A stretch of 64,000 nt of DNA from Acidobacteriota bacterium (GTDB taxonomy: Bacteria; Acidobacteriota; Vicinamibacteria; Vicinamibacterales; 2-12-FULL-66-21). The first letter of the stretch is position 1, and every line of letters starts with the position of its first letter. The position numbers and the translations under genes are program-made. The stretch lies in assembly GCA_003222675.1 (NCBI GenBank), contig QHWT01000043.1, positions 62,001 through 126,000 on the forward strand, given 5' to 3'. Below the pieces are notes generated by a model. That model was not told where the DNA came from, made no database searches, and saw only the letters and a list, made by a program, of their open reading frames with translations. Shown here one piece after another: positions 45,438 through 53,839 of the stretch.

Positions 45438-46211
45438 ATGCCCGCCTCCCTGCAGGTTGCGTTCAACTGCGACCAGACGCGTGCCGCGTTCCACCTGTTT
45501 CACCCCAAAGGCAACATCATCACCGCCGAGATCATCGCGGCGTTGTCTGCCGCGCTCGATTCCGTCTCCGAGAATCCGCACCTGAAGCTGATCACGATTG
45601 AAGGTGAGGGAAGCGACTTCAGTTTCGGCGCGAGCGTGCCCGAGCACACCGCGGCAGAGATCGAACGCGTCCTTCCCGCGATGCACGAATTGATCTACGC
45701 GTGGCTGGACGTCGACGCCGTGACCGCGGCCATCGTCCGAGGGCGTTGTCTCGGCGGAGGATTCGAGCTCGCGATGGCCTGCGATTTCATTTTTGCGTCG
45801 GAAGATGCGACGTTCGGGCTGCCGGAGATCGCGCTTGGCGTGTTTCCACCGACGGCGTGCGCGATCCTCCCGGCGCGCGTCGGCTCCGCGCGCGCGACGA
45901 GCGCGATCGTCACGGGCACGCCTCGTTCGGCGGCAGCGTGGCGCGACATGGGACTCGTGGAATTCGTCAGCCGCGGTGCGACGCTCTCGGCGGACGTGGA
46001 CGCATGGTTCAATCAGCACCTGGCGTCGCGATCCGCGGCAGCGTTACGCTACGCGGCAGCTGCGGCGCGTCTCGGGCTGCGGGCGCACGTTCGCGCGGTG
46101 CTGCCGCAGCTCGAAAGGCTATACTTGAATGACGTGATGCGAACCGAGGACGCCGCCGAGGGGGTGGCCGCCTTCCTCGAGAAGCGCGCGCCGCGATGGA
46201 AGGACCGCTGA
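45438..46211 (+). CDS. Enoyl-CoA hydratase family, dienoyl-CoA hydratase-like
   Basis: A 257-residue crotonase-fold protein with G-N-I-I-T-A-E-I-I-A-A-L, LKLITIEGEGSDFSFGASV, then R-G-R-C-L-G-G-G-F-E-L-A-M-A-C-D and F-G-L-P-E-I-A-L-G-V-F-P-P. The G-N-I-I-T-A-E and F-S-F-G-A-S-V forms are close to cyclohexa-1,5-dienecarbonyl-CoA hydratases of benzoyl-CoA degradation, but no other such genes are nearby. ATG 45438, two bases after the DUF255 stop. Confidence 0.75.
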   Translation: MPASLQVAFNCDQTRAAFHLFHPKGNIITAEIIAALSAALDSVSENPHLKLITIEGEGSDFSFGASVPEHTAAEIERVLPAMHELIYAWLDVDAVTAAIVRGRCLGGGFELAMACDFIFASEDATFGLPEIALGVFPPTACAILPARVGSARATSAIVTGTPRSAAAWRDMGLVEFVSRGATLSADVDAWFNQHLASRSAAALRYAAAAARLGLRAHVRAVLPQLERLYLNDVMRTEDAAEGVAAFLEKRAPRWKDR

Positions 46212-46220
46212 GAGAGACGC

Positions 46221-46571
46221 ATGACGTTTGATGTAGAAATCGTGCTGCGCGAACGCAATTACGCCGTCACGGAACGGATCGAACATGGCGTCGAGCCGCA
46301 CCGCTGGCGCGAGTCGGACGTCGAGGCGGTGCTGAAGCAAATACTTCTGGCGATTGACCGGGCGAAGAATCCCACGGCCCGATCCGGCGTCGTGGCGCTC
46401 AGGGGATTCAGCTGGATTGTCGAGCCCATGGACGGCAATGTCGTGATCGCCATCGAAATCCCCATGGGCGCCGCCGTGGCCGGTCCGTTTGCCATCGGCC
46501 AGGATCGGCTCGACGCGATGATCCGCCGGGTCATTGCTGCGGCCGCACTACCCAGTCCGACCATCCACTGA
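46221..46571 (+). CDS. Conserved-looking protein of unknown function
   Basis: A 116-residue soluble protein without signal or membrane helix. The segment EIVLRERNYAVTERI and the later WIVEPMDGNVVIAIEIP suggest an alpha/beta fold, and the GC-rich third-position pattern fits a real gene. It follows the hydratase by 10 bases, so it is probably in the same operon. No family is recognised. Confidence 0.6.
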   Translation: MTFDVEIVLRERNYAVTERIEHGVEPHRWRESDVEAVLKQILLAIDRAKNPTARSGVVALRGFSWIVEPMDGNVVIAIEIPMGAAVAGPFAIGQDRLDAMIRRVIAAAALPSPTIH

Positions 46572-46610
46572 TTTCAATCCTGTTGCTCGCATTGACAAAA
46601 CTGCGTGCCC

Positions 46611-46630
46611 TCCGCCGACGAGTCGGCGGA
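46611..46630. other. 9-bp perfect hairpin
   Basis: tccgccgac-ga-gtcggcgga is a perfect palindrome 40 bases after the preceding gene. No T-run follows. It may be a Rho-dependent terminator element or a protein binding site upstream of the receiver-PilZ gene. Confidence 0.35.
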
Positions 46631-46716
46631 ATTCCGGCAGAAATTGCGGGAGCTGATTCGGCATCGCAATTGCGACCTGTACGGCATACCCCTAGGGCTC
46701 AGCTCCCGGCCCGATC

Positions 46717-47388
46717 ATGAAGCTACCTTTCCGAATCCTCGTCCTCGACGACGACGAGCACGCGCTGTCCGGGATCGTGGAGCTCCTCCGCGACGCGGGA
46801 CATCATGTGACCGGCGCCGCCACCTACGATGCGGCCAAGCGTCTGCTGGCGCTCGGCACGTTCGACCTGCTTGTGTCCGACGTCCGGCTGCGCGCGTTCA
46901 ATGGCCTGCACCTCGTCATGCAGAGCCGCACCGATCATCCAGACATGGCGGTCATCATCATTACCGGTTACGACGAGCCGATGATGGAGATGGAGGCGAG
47001 CCGCTATCACGCAGCGTTCGTCCGCAAGCCCATTAAGCCCGCCGAGTTCCTGAAGGTCGTGGCGGATTCGTTGTCGAACGTCCGGCGGCAGCGCCGATGG
47101 CCACGTAAGCGCGTGATCGGCGGGTTCCGCGTGACGGCGGCCGGCCGCACCGCCGCAGTGGTCGACGTGTCGTACGGCGGCTTGCGCCTCGAGCTGCCGG
47201 ATCGCGGGCGCCTGCCCGAAACGTTCGACGTGGAGGTTGCCGGCATCGGCCTGCACCTCGAGGTGGAGCCAGTATGGTCGCAGCCCTCGAGCGACACGGG
47301 AGGAACGCTGTGCGGCGCGGCCCTCGCCGCGGAACACACGCCCGCCGCGCGCACCTGGCGCGCGATCGTGGATCGGCTGACGGCGTAA
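46717..47388 (+). CDS. Response regulator with PilZ-like output domain
   Basis: A 223-residue protein. The receiver (1-120) has acidic D-D-D at 11-13, phosphoacceptor D55 in LLVSDVRLR, T in I-I-T-G-Y and K in V-R-K-P-I-K. The C-terminal ~100 residues look like PilZ: a basic R-R-W-P-R-K-R-V before the fold and D-V-S-Y-G-G-L-R-L, close to the c-di-GMP-binding RxxxR and D/NxSxxG motifs. It may join phosphorelay and c-di-GMP input. The stop TAA is the first base triplet of the following tandem repeat. Confidence 0.78.
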   Translation: MKLPFRILVLDDDEHALSGIVELLRDAGHHVTGAATYDAAKRLLALGTFDLLVSDVRLRAFNGLHLVMQSRTDHPDMAVIIITGYDEPMMEMEASRYHAAFVRKPIKPAEFLKVVADSLSNVRRQRRWPRKRVIGGFRVTAAGRTAAVVDVSYGGLRLELPDRGRLPETFDVEVAGIGLHLEVEPVWSQPSSDTGGTLCGAALAAEHTPAARTWRAIVDRLTA

Positions 47389-47480
47389 TCGGGTAATCGG
47401 GTAATCGGGTAATCGGGTAATCGAGTAATCGAGTAATCGAGTAATTTAATTACTCAATTACCGGATTATCCAATTACCCA
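47386..47480. repeat. 8-bp tandem taatcggg with inverted arm
   Basis: Four taatcggg and three taatcgag units in perfect register are followed by an inverted half built of attactc, attaccgg, attatcc and attaccc. The intergenic space is all repeat: its first TAA is the stop codon of the upstream gene and its last base touches the ATG of the amidase. A ~95-base hairpin could form. Confidence 0.9.
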
Positions 47481-49046
47481 ATGCTCAGACTCACCGCCTT
47501 TGTGTCGTTCTTCGCCCTCTTCGCCCAAGCCCCTCCGGCGTCCTTCCCGCTCGAGGAAGCGAGCGTGGCGCAGCTGCAGGAGTGGATGACGTCGGGCCGC
47601 TACACCGCGCGACAAATCACCGACCTGTACCTGAAGCGGATCGAGGAGATCGATCGACGCGGCCCCGAGCTGCGAGCGGTGATCGAGATCAATCCCGACG
47701 CGACGTCGATCGCGGACGGTCTCGATGCGGAGCGGCTGGCCAAGGGTCCGCGAGGGCCGCTGCACGGAATTCCGGTTCTGATTAAAGACAACATCGATAC
47801 TGCGGATCGCATGCAGACGACCGCAGGGTCACTGGCGCTCGAAGGAGAACCCGCTCTCGTCGATGCCTTTCTGGTGCAGCGGCTACGCGCGGCGGGCGTC
47901 GTCGTGATCGGAAAGACGAACCTCAGTGAGTGGGCGAACTTTCGTTCGACACATTCATCGAGCGGATGGAGCGGCCGCGGCGGCCAGGTAAAGAATCCGT
48001 ACGCATTGGATCGCAATCCGTGCGGGTCGAGCTCAGGCACTGGCGCGGCCATCGCGGCGAACCTCGCCGCGGTCGGCGTTGGGACCGAAACGGACGGATC
48101 CATCGTGTGCCCCTCGGCCGCGATCGGACTCGTGGGCATCAAGCCGACGCTCGGCCTCGTCAGTCGCACGGGCATCGTTCCGATCGCGCACAGCCAGGAC
48201 ACCGCCGGCTCGATGGCGCGCTCCGTGGCGGACGCGGCGGCGCTGCTCACCGCCATGACGGGCGTGGATCCGGCGGACCCTGATTCCGTGCGGAGCCGCG
48301 GGCATATCGCGCGGGATTACACGTCCTCGCTCGACGCGGGCGCGCTCAAAGGCGCGCGCGTTGGCGTCGCGCGGAAGCAATACTTTGGCTACAGCGCGGC
48401 AACCGACGAACTCATGGATCGCGCGATTGCCGATCTGAAGGCGCAGGGCGCCACGATCGTCGATCCGGCCGACATTCCAACCGCATCGAAGCTGGACGCG
48501 TGCGAGAACGAGGTCCTGCTGTACGAGTTCAAGGCCGACGTGAAGAAGTACCTGGCCGCCCGCGGAAGATCGGTCCGCGTGCATTCGCTCGAGGAGCTGA
48601 TTGCGTTCAACGAGCGGGAAAAGACTCGCGAGATGCCCTATTTCGGCCAGGAGCTGTTCATCCAGGCGCAGAAGAAAGGCCCGCTGACCTCACCGGCCTA
48701 TCGCGCCGCGCTCACGAAATGCCGCGCGCTCGCACGTCAGCAGGGGATCGACCTCGTCATGGGTCGGCACACCCTGGACGCGCTGATCGCACCAACCGGA
48801 TCGCCGGCGTGGACGACCGACCTGGTGAATGGGGATCATTTTCTCGGCGCGAGCTCGACCCCCGGCGCGGTCGCCGGGTATCCGAGCATCACGGTGCCCG
48901 CGGGCGATGTGCGGGGCCTTCCGGTAGGCATCTCGTTCATCGGCCGCGCCTGGTCGGAGCCACGCTTGATTGCGCTGGCATATGCGTATGAACAGGCGAC
49001 GAAACACAGGCGTGTGCCTCAGTTCAAAGCGGGCGTGGATCAGTAA
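47481..49046 (+). CDS. Secreted amidase-signature family amidase
   Basis: A 521-residue protein with an N-terminal signal (TAFVSFFALFAQAPPASF). The amidase Ser-cisSer-Lys triad is visible: K in V-L-I-K-D-N-I-D, the serine-rich G-S-S-S-G-T-G-A and T-E-T-D-G-S-I-V-C-P-S. The C-terminal part has Y-P-S-I-T-V-P-A-G. It is close in layout to bacterial fatty-acid-amide or peptide amidases. The start ATG abuts the repeat tract, so its 5' untranslated region would be a hairpin. Confidence 0.9.
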   Translation: MLRLTAFVSFFALFAQAPPASFPLEEASVAQLQEWMTSGRYTARQITDLYLKRIEEIDRRGPELRAVIEINPDATSIADGLDAERLAKGPRGPLHGIPVLIKDNIDTADRMQTTAGSLALEGEPALVDAFLVQRLRAAGVVVIGKTNLSEWANFRSTHSSSGWSGRGGQVKNPYALDRNPCGSSSGTGAAIAANLAAVGVGTETDGSIVCPSAAIGLVGIKPTLGLVSRTGIVPIAHSQDTAGSMARSVADAAALLTAMTGVDPADPDSVRSRGHIARDYTSSLDAGALKGARVGVARKQYFGYSAATDELMDRAIADLKAQGATIVDPADIPTASKLDACENEVLLYEFKADVKKYLAARGRSVRVHSLEELIAFNEREKTREMPYFGQELFIQAQKKGPLTSPAYRAALTKCRALARQQGIDLVMGRHTLDALIAPTGSPAWTTDLVNGDHFLGASSTPGAVAGYPSITVPAGDVRGLPVGISFIGRAWSEPRLIALAYAYEQATKHRRVPQFKAGVDQ

Positions 49047-49081
49047 CGAGTAGCCGGTTGCGGGTTGTCGGTTGCCGGTAG

Positions 49082-49469
49082 CTAAGCGGCGCCAGAACAC
49101 AATGTTGCAATCACCGTATCGGTGTAGGTGCCGACGGACACGTTCTGGCGGGCGGTCACGCGCCCGTACACCGTCACATTCACCGGCGGACCGAGTGCGG
49201 CAAGGGTGGAAGTCCGTCATGCGGCGAGTGGAGCCCGACGCGTTGCCGCCGGTATCCATACCGACCGTCGCGCCCGTGCCCTTGGTGCACGTCACCTGGA
49301 ACGTCCCCGCCTGATCCTCGTTCGAGGCGGACGTGGGATCGTAGCTGCCGAACGACACCGAGCCTGACGTCACACTGCAGCTCGAGACCACCGTCGCGCT
49401 GACGGTCAGGGTGCCGGAAGCAGTGGCGGCATTCGCCGCAGGCGCGGCGACGGCGAGTAACGCGATCAC
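49082..49469 (-). pseudogene. Spore coat U (SCPU)/Csu-type protein, internally deleted
   Basis: The N-terminal part reads VIALLAVAAPAANA (signal), then G-T-L-T-V-S-A-T-V-V-S-S-C-S-V-T, FGSYDPTSASNEDQAGTF and G-N-A-S-G-S-T-R-R-M, typical of SCPU domains. The end, in another frame, reads V-N-V-T-V-Y-G-R-V-T-A-R-Q-N-V-S-V-G-T-Y then T-D-T-V-I-A-T-L, the normal family C-terminus. Some 40 central residues are missing and the frame is lost at about 49220. Such proteins form secreted pili or coats. No chaperone-usher genes are nearby. Confidence 0.75.
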
Positions 49470-49727
49470 GACGCGGATGCTCCAAAGGCTCTCAAGGTCA
49501 TAGGTCCTCTGACACAATGCTGGTAAACTGCCGCGATTGGGTGACCATACTCCACCAAACCTGCTGCCATGTGCGTGCCGGAGCGCCGGCAACTCGCTGT
49601 AATCCACGACGCCAGCACACGTGTGGCGGCTCCGCGCACGGCCGCACACGCGCGATCGCGTGTCTCGTGCCGGGACGCTGCGGATCAAGATTGTCAGGAG
49701 CGGCGCGAATCTGAGCCATCGACGCGC

Positions 49728-49814
49728 GCCGGGGTGGCGGAACTGGCAGACGCATCGGACTTAAAATCCGAAGGTCCCACAAGGACCGTGCGGGTTCGAT
49801 TCCCGCCCCCGGCA
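49728..49814 (+). tRNA. tRNA-Leu (anticodon UAA)
   Basis: An 87-nt tRNA. The acceptor stem GCCGGGG pairs with CCCCGGC, discriminator A. The anticodon arm cggacttaaaatccg places TAA in the loop. A long variable arm (ggtcccacaaggacc) is of the class II type typical for leucine, and the T-loop is ggttcgattcc. CCA is not encoded. The prefix gatcgcggcg upstream gives no clear promoter. Confidence 0.95.
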
Positions 49815-49831
49815 TTTCATAGAATAAAAAC

Positions 49832-50053
49832 GTGAGTCCCACTCGTCTTCGTATTCGTGAGGCCCAGACGCTCATCCGGCAAGCGCGCGAACGTACGCGG
49901 CTATCAATCCAATCCGTGCTCGAGACCGCCAACCGCATCCTCACGTTCCAACTCCACAGCCCGGACCTCCTCCCCGGCACATGGATCCTGTATCAGCGCA
50001 TCGTGAGCCCGTCCGAATCCCGGCCGTTCTCTCGCGAGACGAGCGAGTTGTAA
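49832..50053 (+). CDS. Short protein of unknown function
   Basis: A 73-residue frame starting at GTG, 18 bases after the tRNA, ending three bases before the next gene. It is rich in arginine, helix-forming at first (LRIREAQTLIRQARERTRLS) and has no signal or recognised motif. The close packing supports it as a gene, the composition does not strongly. Confidence 0.35.
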   Translation: MSPTRLRIREAQTLIRQARERTRLSIQSVLETANRILTFQLHSPDLLPGTWILYQRIVSPSESRPFSRETSEL

Positions 50054-50056
50054 GAG

Positions 50057-50368
50057 GTGAACTGCCCGAACTGCGGCGCCACGATGGCGCTGCTCGAGAC
50101 GCGTCCGTGCTGGCAATGCGAACATTGTGCGACGCTCGTATGTCCTGAGGGTGCAACGCCTGACGGCGTCCGCGTGCTCGGGGCGCGGCAGGACGGTCTC
50201 GCGCGTGCGTGTCCCTCGTGCGGCGGTCCGATGTTGACCGACTGGTATTACGGCCCTGGACACATCGTGATCGACTCGTGCCCCACGTGCGACGCCCGTG
50301 TGGCTCGACGCGGGAGAACTGCAACGCGTCGTCGATGCGCCCGGCGGCGACCGGCGATCCTGACGTGA
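50057..50368 (+). CDS. TFIIB-type zinc-finger protein, C-terminus frameshifted
   Basis: A zinc-ribbon protein ([10 protein letters not shown], then [16 protein letters not shown] and S-C-P-T-C-D-A). The usual family end is W-L-D-A-G-E-L. That very sequence, [12 protein letters not shown], is present in the next frame, followed by a stop at 50361-50363. One extra C in the run gacgcccgtg at about 50290 accounts for the switch. If the base is real, the last ~24 residues are changed; if it is an error, the true gene is 50057-50363. GTG start. Confidence 0.75.
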   Translation: MNCPNCGATMALLETRPCWQCEHCATLVCPEGATPDGVRVLGARQDGLARACPSCGGPMLTDWYYGPGHIVIDSCPTCDARVARRGRTATRRRCARRRPAILT

Positions 50369-51789
50369 CCGCGCCGTTCTCCGAACCGCGTCTCCTCAGT
50401 GTACTGGTGCCCGTGTACAACGAGTCGCGCACGCTACGGACGATCATCGCGCGCGTGCTCGCGAGCCCTGTCGAACTCCCGATGGAGATCGTCTGCGTGG
50501 ACGATGGCAGCCGCGATCAGTCGGTGGCGATCCTCGAGTCGCTCGCGGCGGCGGATCCGCGAATCCGGGTGATCCGACAACCGCGGAACATGGGGAAAGG
50601 CGCGGCAATCCGCAGGGCGATCCAGGAGATGCGCGGCGACATCGGCCTGATTCAGGATGCGGACCTCGAGTACGATCCCGCCGATTACCCGGCGCTGCTC
50701 GCACCGATCCTTCAGGGCAAAGCCGATGCGGTCTTCGGATCGCGGTTCGCCGCCGCGTCACAACGCAAGGTGCTGCTGTACTGGCACGGCGTGGCGAATC
50801 GATTCCTCACGTGGATGACCAACATCCTCAACGATATCAACCTGACCGATATGGAGACCTGCTACAAGGCGGTCAGAGCCGATGTGCTGAAGCAGACGCC
50901 GCTCCAGAGCGACCGGTTCGGGATCGAGCCGGAGCTGACGACCCGCCTCGCACAGTGGAACGTCCGCCTTTACGAAGTGCCGGTCAGCTACCACGGCCGG
51001 ACGGTCGCGGAAGGCAAGAAGATCGGGTGGAAGGACGCGGTGTCGGCAGTCTGGACCCTGTTCAAATTCCGGTTCATCGACATCCGTTTCACGTCCCACG
51101 ACGGCTACTACGTGCTGCAGAGCATGCGGCGCGCGCGTGGCCTGAACAAATGGATCCTCGAACAGTTCCGGCCATACGTCGGGCAGCGCGTGCTTGAGGC
51201 GGGCTGTGGGATCGGCAATTTTACCGAGCTCCTGCTCGATCGCGAGCGCCTGATTTGCCTCGACAACGATCCGTTGTACGTCGAGATGCTCAAGTGGCGT
51301 CTCGGCCATCTCGAGAACGTCAGCACCCTGCAGTTCGATCTCGCGGACATCGAAGGATACGGCCGGCTGCAGCCCGAACGGGTCGACACGATCGTGTGCC
51401 TCAATGTGCTCGAGCACATCGCGCCGGATGAACAGGTGCTCCGCGCGTACCACGATCTGCTGCAGCCCGGCGGCCATGCGATCGTCCTGGTGCCCGCGCA
51501 TCCGTCTCTGTACGGGCCGTGCGATGCCGCGCTCGGTCATCATCGCCGCTACACGACCATCGAGCTGCATACGAAGATGCAAAACGCGGGGTTCGAGGTG
51601 GTGAGCCTCGAAGAGTTCAACCGTCTTGGCGTTCCCGGCTGGTGGTTGAACAAGAAGCTGGGGCGCCGGGACTTGAACCCGCGGCAGATGCGCGCGTTCG
51701 AGTGGCTCCTGCCGGTCGCGAAAGGGATGGAAGCGTTGAAGCTGGGGCGCGGCCTCAGCCTGATCGGCATCGGCCGGCGGCCGGCGTAG
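50365..51789 (+). CDS. Glycosyltransferase family 2 - methyltransferase fusion
   Basis: A 474-residue two-domain protein. Residues 1-250 are a GT2/DPM1-like domain: [45 protein letters not shown], with a dolichol-phosphate-mannose-synthase-like order. Residues 275-460 are a class I SAM methyltransferase ([26 protein letters not shown]). It is probably a glycolipid or polyprenyl-phosphate sugar enzyme that acts in cell-envelope synthesis. GTG 50365 directly follows the zinc-finger gene. Confidence 0.88.
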   Translation: MTAPFSEPRLLSVLVPVYNESRTLRTIIARVLASPVELPMEIVCVDDGSRDQSVAILESLAAADPRIRVIRQPRNMGKGAAIRRAIQEMRGDIGLIQDADLEYDPADYPALLAPILQGKADAVFGSRFAAASQRKVLLYWHGVANRFLTWMTNILNDINLTDMETCYKAVRADVLKQTPLQSDRFGIEPELTTRLAQWNVRLYEVPVSYHGRTVAEGKKIGWKDAVSAVWTLFKFRFIDIRFTSHDGYYVLQSMRRARGLNKWILEQFRPYVGQRVLEAGCGIGNFTELLLDRERLICLDNDPLYVEMLKWRLGHLENVSTLQFDLADIEGYGRLQPERVDTIVCLNVLEHIAPDEQVLRAYHDLLQPGGHAIVLVPAHPSLYGPCDAALGHHRRYTTIELHTKMQNAGFEVVSLEEFNRLGVPGWWLNKKLGRRDLNPRQMRAFEWLLPVAKGMEALKLGRGLSLIGIGRRPA

Positions 51790-51797
51790 CAGGTTAT

Positions 51798-51925
51798 GCC
51801 GTAAGCGGGCTGCGGGATACGGGGTGCGGGGTACGGGGTGCGGGGTGCGGGGTGCGGGGTGCGGGGTGCGGGGTGCGGGGCGCGGGGCGCGGGATGAGGC
51901 TGCGGGCTGCGGAATGCGACGCGGG
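51798..51925. repeat. GC-rich gcggggt tandem
   Basis: About eleven imperfect units of the 7-base gcggggt (from tacggggtgc through cgcggggcgcgg) form a strongly biased, G-rich tract, and the tail units change to gctgcgg. A G-quadruplex on one strand is possible. It lies between the GT-methyltransferase gene and the next gene. Confidence 0.85.
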
Positions 51926-51955
51926 ACGCGAAACTCTCACTCTCCTTCCCACTCT

Positions 51956-51980
51956 CGTGGCTTCGCCTTTAGGCGGAAGA
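51956..51980 (+). repeat. Dispersed palindromic repeat, copy 3 (variant)
   Basis: cgtggcttcgcctttaggcg gaaga, a copy with one base missing in the left arm and a TT loop. It is followed at once by acgaggtccgagatccgagg, the complement of the unit at 8481-8526. Confidence 0.7.
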
Positions 51981-52086
51981 ACGAGGTCCGAGATCCGAGG
52001 CCAGCCGCCGCTTCCCATGCACGCGACGTTGACCAAATGCGCAGACCCACGGACACGTGACTCATGATGTGACCTATGATGAGCCG

Positions 52087-52713
52087 ATGGCCGAGCGACC
52101 GTATCGCGCGGGAGATTCCCTCGAAGATAGTTGCCGCGTGTGCAAGACGGACCGCCTGCATACGGTGATCGCGGCGGACGCGGATGGCACACCGCTTCGC
52201 GTCTCGTGCGGCTACTGCGGAAGCGAACACAATTTCCGCGGCGGCGCGCGCATCGCGACCGTGTCGGCGGCAGCGTCCGTTCCCCGCGTGAGTGCGCCGA
52301 GATCAACCGCGTCGCGGCCGGCTCGCGACCCGTTTCCGCTCGTCGGCGATCGAGAAAGGATCAGTGACGTGGATATCGAGCTGTTGCTGCGGCGTGTGAT
52401 TCGCGAAGAGTCGGGGTTGACGCCCGCGGTCCCCGCCGACAAGTGGCGGGATGGTACGCTTATCCTCCGGCCTGGCACCGCGGGACTGCAGGAAAAGACC
52501 TGGCCGATCGAAACGTTCTTTCACAAGATCGTGATGCTGCGGAACCGGCTTCGCACGCTGGAACAGCAAGTCAACGCGCTCGACGCGCCGGAAGACGTCA
52601 AGGTGAAGCTGCAGGGCTATATCACCGGCTGTTACGGATCGCTCACGAGCTTCAACGTGCTGTTCGCGGAAGAAGAGGATCAGTTCCGTGGCTCTGGCAG
52701 TCCCGAAGCCTGA
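52087..52713 (+). CDS. Two-cysteine-pair zinc protein of unknown function
   Basis: A 208-residue protein with a zinc site near the N-terminus (C-R-V-C at 16-19, C-G-Y-C at 41-44). A linker follows, then a helical domain (IEETFFHKIVMLRNRLRTL type) with V-D-I-E-L-L-L-R-R-V-I-R-E-E-S-G. Proteins of this build are conserved in Acidobacteriota and may bind DNA or RNA; the function is unknown. The last residues (R-G-S-G-S-P-E-A) run into the cgaagcctgaagcc repeat. Confidence 0.65.
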   Translation: MAERPYRAGDSLEDSCRVCKTDRLHTVIAADADGTPLRVSCGYCGSEHNFRGGARIATVSAAASVPRVSAPRSTASRPARDPFPLVGDRERISDVDIELLLRRVIREESGLTPAVPADKWRDGTLILRPGTAGLQEKTWPIETFFHKIVMLRNRLRTLEQQVNALDAPEDVKVKLQGYITGCYGSLTSFNVLFAEEEDQFRGSGSPEA

Positions 52714-52726
52714 AGCCCGAAGCCTT

Positions 52727-53305
52727 CTACGGATACAACCGGCTCGTCGTCCAGAATCCGCCGCTCTTCAGATACAACACCCGATCGTGCAGGCGATCGG
52801 GACGGCCGTACCAGAACTCCATTCGATCGGGAACGACGCGGAGGCCCCCCCAGTACGGCGGGCGTGGCACCGCGCGTCCGTCGAAACGCTCTTCGATTTC
52901 GCGTGTTCGCGCCTCGAGCGCGGCGCGTGACGGCAGGTCCGCGCTCTGTTCCGATGCCCACGCGCCGATCTGGCTCCCGCGCGGGCGCGCGTCGAAGTAC
53001 GCGTCCGATTCTTCCGGCGGGACGCGCTCGACGCGCCCTTCGATTCTGATCTGCTCCTCGAGTGCAGGCCAGTGGATGCACAGCGCGGCGTATGGATTCC
53101 CCGACAGTTCAGTCCCCTTGCGGCTGTTGTAGTTCGTATGGAACACGAATCCTCGATCGTCCACGTGACGGATCAAGACAATGCGCACGGCTGGGCGTCC
53201 GCCGAGGTCGGCCGTTCCCAGCGCCGCTGGCGCCGTATCGACGCCGCGTTGTTCCGCACGAGCCGCGGCGCGGATGTACTCAGCGATGGGATCGGCGATG
53301 GTCAT
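52727..53305 (-). CDS. pdxH: Pyridoxamine 5'-phosphate oxidase-like protein
   Basis: A 192-residue protein with the PdxH family motifs: [42 protein letters not shown], and [14 protein letters not shown]. It oxidises pyridoxine/pyridoxamine phosphate to pyridoxal phosphate with FMN. Slightly shorter at the N-terminus than the E. coli enzyme. ATG 53305 (an in-frame upstream start is possible). Divergent from the BON-domain gene. Confidence 0.88.
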   Translation of the reverse strand: MTIADPIAEYIRAAARAEQRGVDTAPAALGTADLGGRPAVRIVLIRHVDDRGFVFHTNYNSRKGTELSGNPYAALCIHWPALEEQIRIEGRVERVPPEESDAYFDARPRGSQIGAWASEQSADLPSRAALEARTREIEERFDGRAVPRPPYWGGLRVVPDRMEFWYGRPDRLHDRVLYLKSGGFWTTSRLYP

Positions 53306-53410
53306 CCATTCGATGTTCGCATGAAAGCGCAACACGGCGCGAAGGCCAGGGGCGCGTTGGATGCCGGTACGGAAGCTGCACAAGATTGCACAGAGCTTGG
53401 AGGGATCACC

Positions 53411-53839
53411 ATGTTCAGGGGACTTGTGAAACTCGTGCTGGTTATCGTCATCGTCGTCGCGGCAGCCGCGTTTTTCCTCGGGTGGTACAGCGGCGGCCGC
53501 GGTCACGCCCCGGTGCAGGCGCCAGCGGTTGGAACCAGCGGTCACGTCGACGCGTCGCGTGCGCGCGAAGTCGGCGCGAAGGTGGGGCAGACGACGGCGG
53601 ACGCGGCAAATCGCGCAGGCGAATTACTCAGCGACGGCAGCCTGACGGCGAAGATCAAGACGAAAATGACACTCGATGATCTCGTGCAGGCGCGTTCGAT
53701 CGATGTGACGACGACGAATCACGTTGTCACCTTGAAGGGCAGCGTGCGGTCGCAGGCGGAACACGAACGGGCGGTCCAGCTTGCGCGCGAGACCGCAGGC
53801 GTTACCCGCGTCGTGGACAATCTTACGGTTTCACGCTGA
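53411..53839 (+). CDS. BON-domain exported protein
   Basis: A 142-residue protein. An N-terminal membrane helix ([20 protein letters not shown]) is followed by a linker and a C-terminal BON domain ([20 protein letters not shown], then [18 protein letters not shown]). BON domains bind lipid or peptidoglycan and are found in OsmY-type stress proteins. The 3' end overlaps the convergent gene by 17 bp. Confidence 0.85.
   Translation: MFRGLVKLVLVIVIVVAAAAFFLGWYSGGRGHAPVQAPAVGTSGHVDASRAREVGAKVGQTTADAANRAGELLSDGSLTAKIKTKMTLDDLVQARSIDVTTTNHVVTLKGSVRSQAEHERAVQLARETAGVTRVVDNLTVSR

Noticed and set aside
46605-46716. Short frame P-S-A-D-E-S-A-E-F-R-Q-K-L with GTG start
   Set aside because: It runs through the hairpin and on into the receiver-PilZ gene in another frame; no family or ribosome site supports it.
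47386-47480. Possible CRISPR array
   Set aside because: Units are 8 bp without unique spacers, and no cas gene is near. The same holds for the tandems at 37163 and 51798.
49691-49712. Promoter for the tRNA gene (ttgtca ... gaatct)
   Set aside because: Only 10 bases lie between the two boxes, too short for sigma-70.
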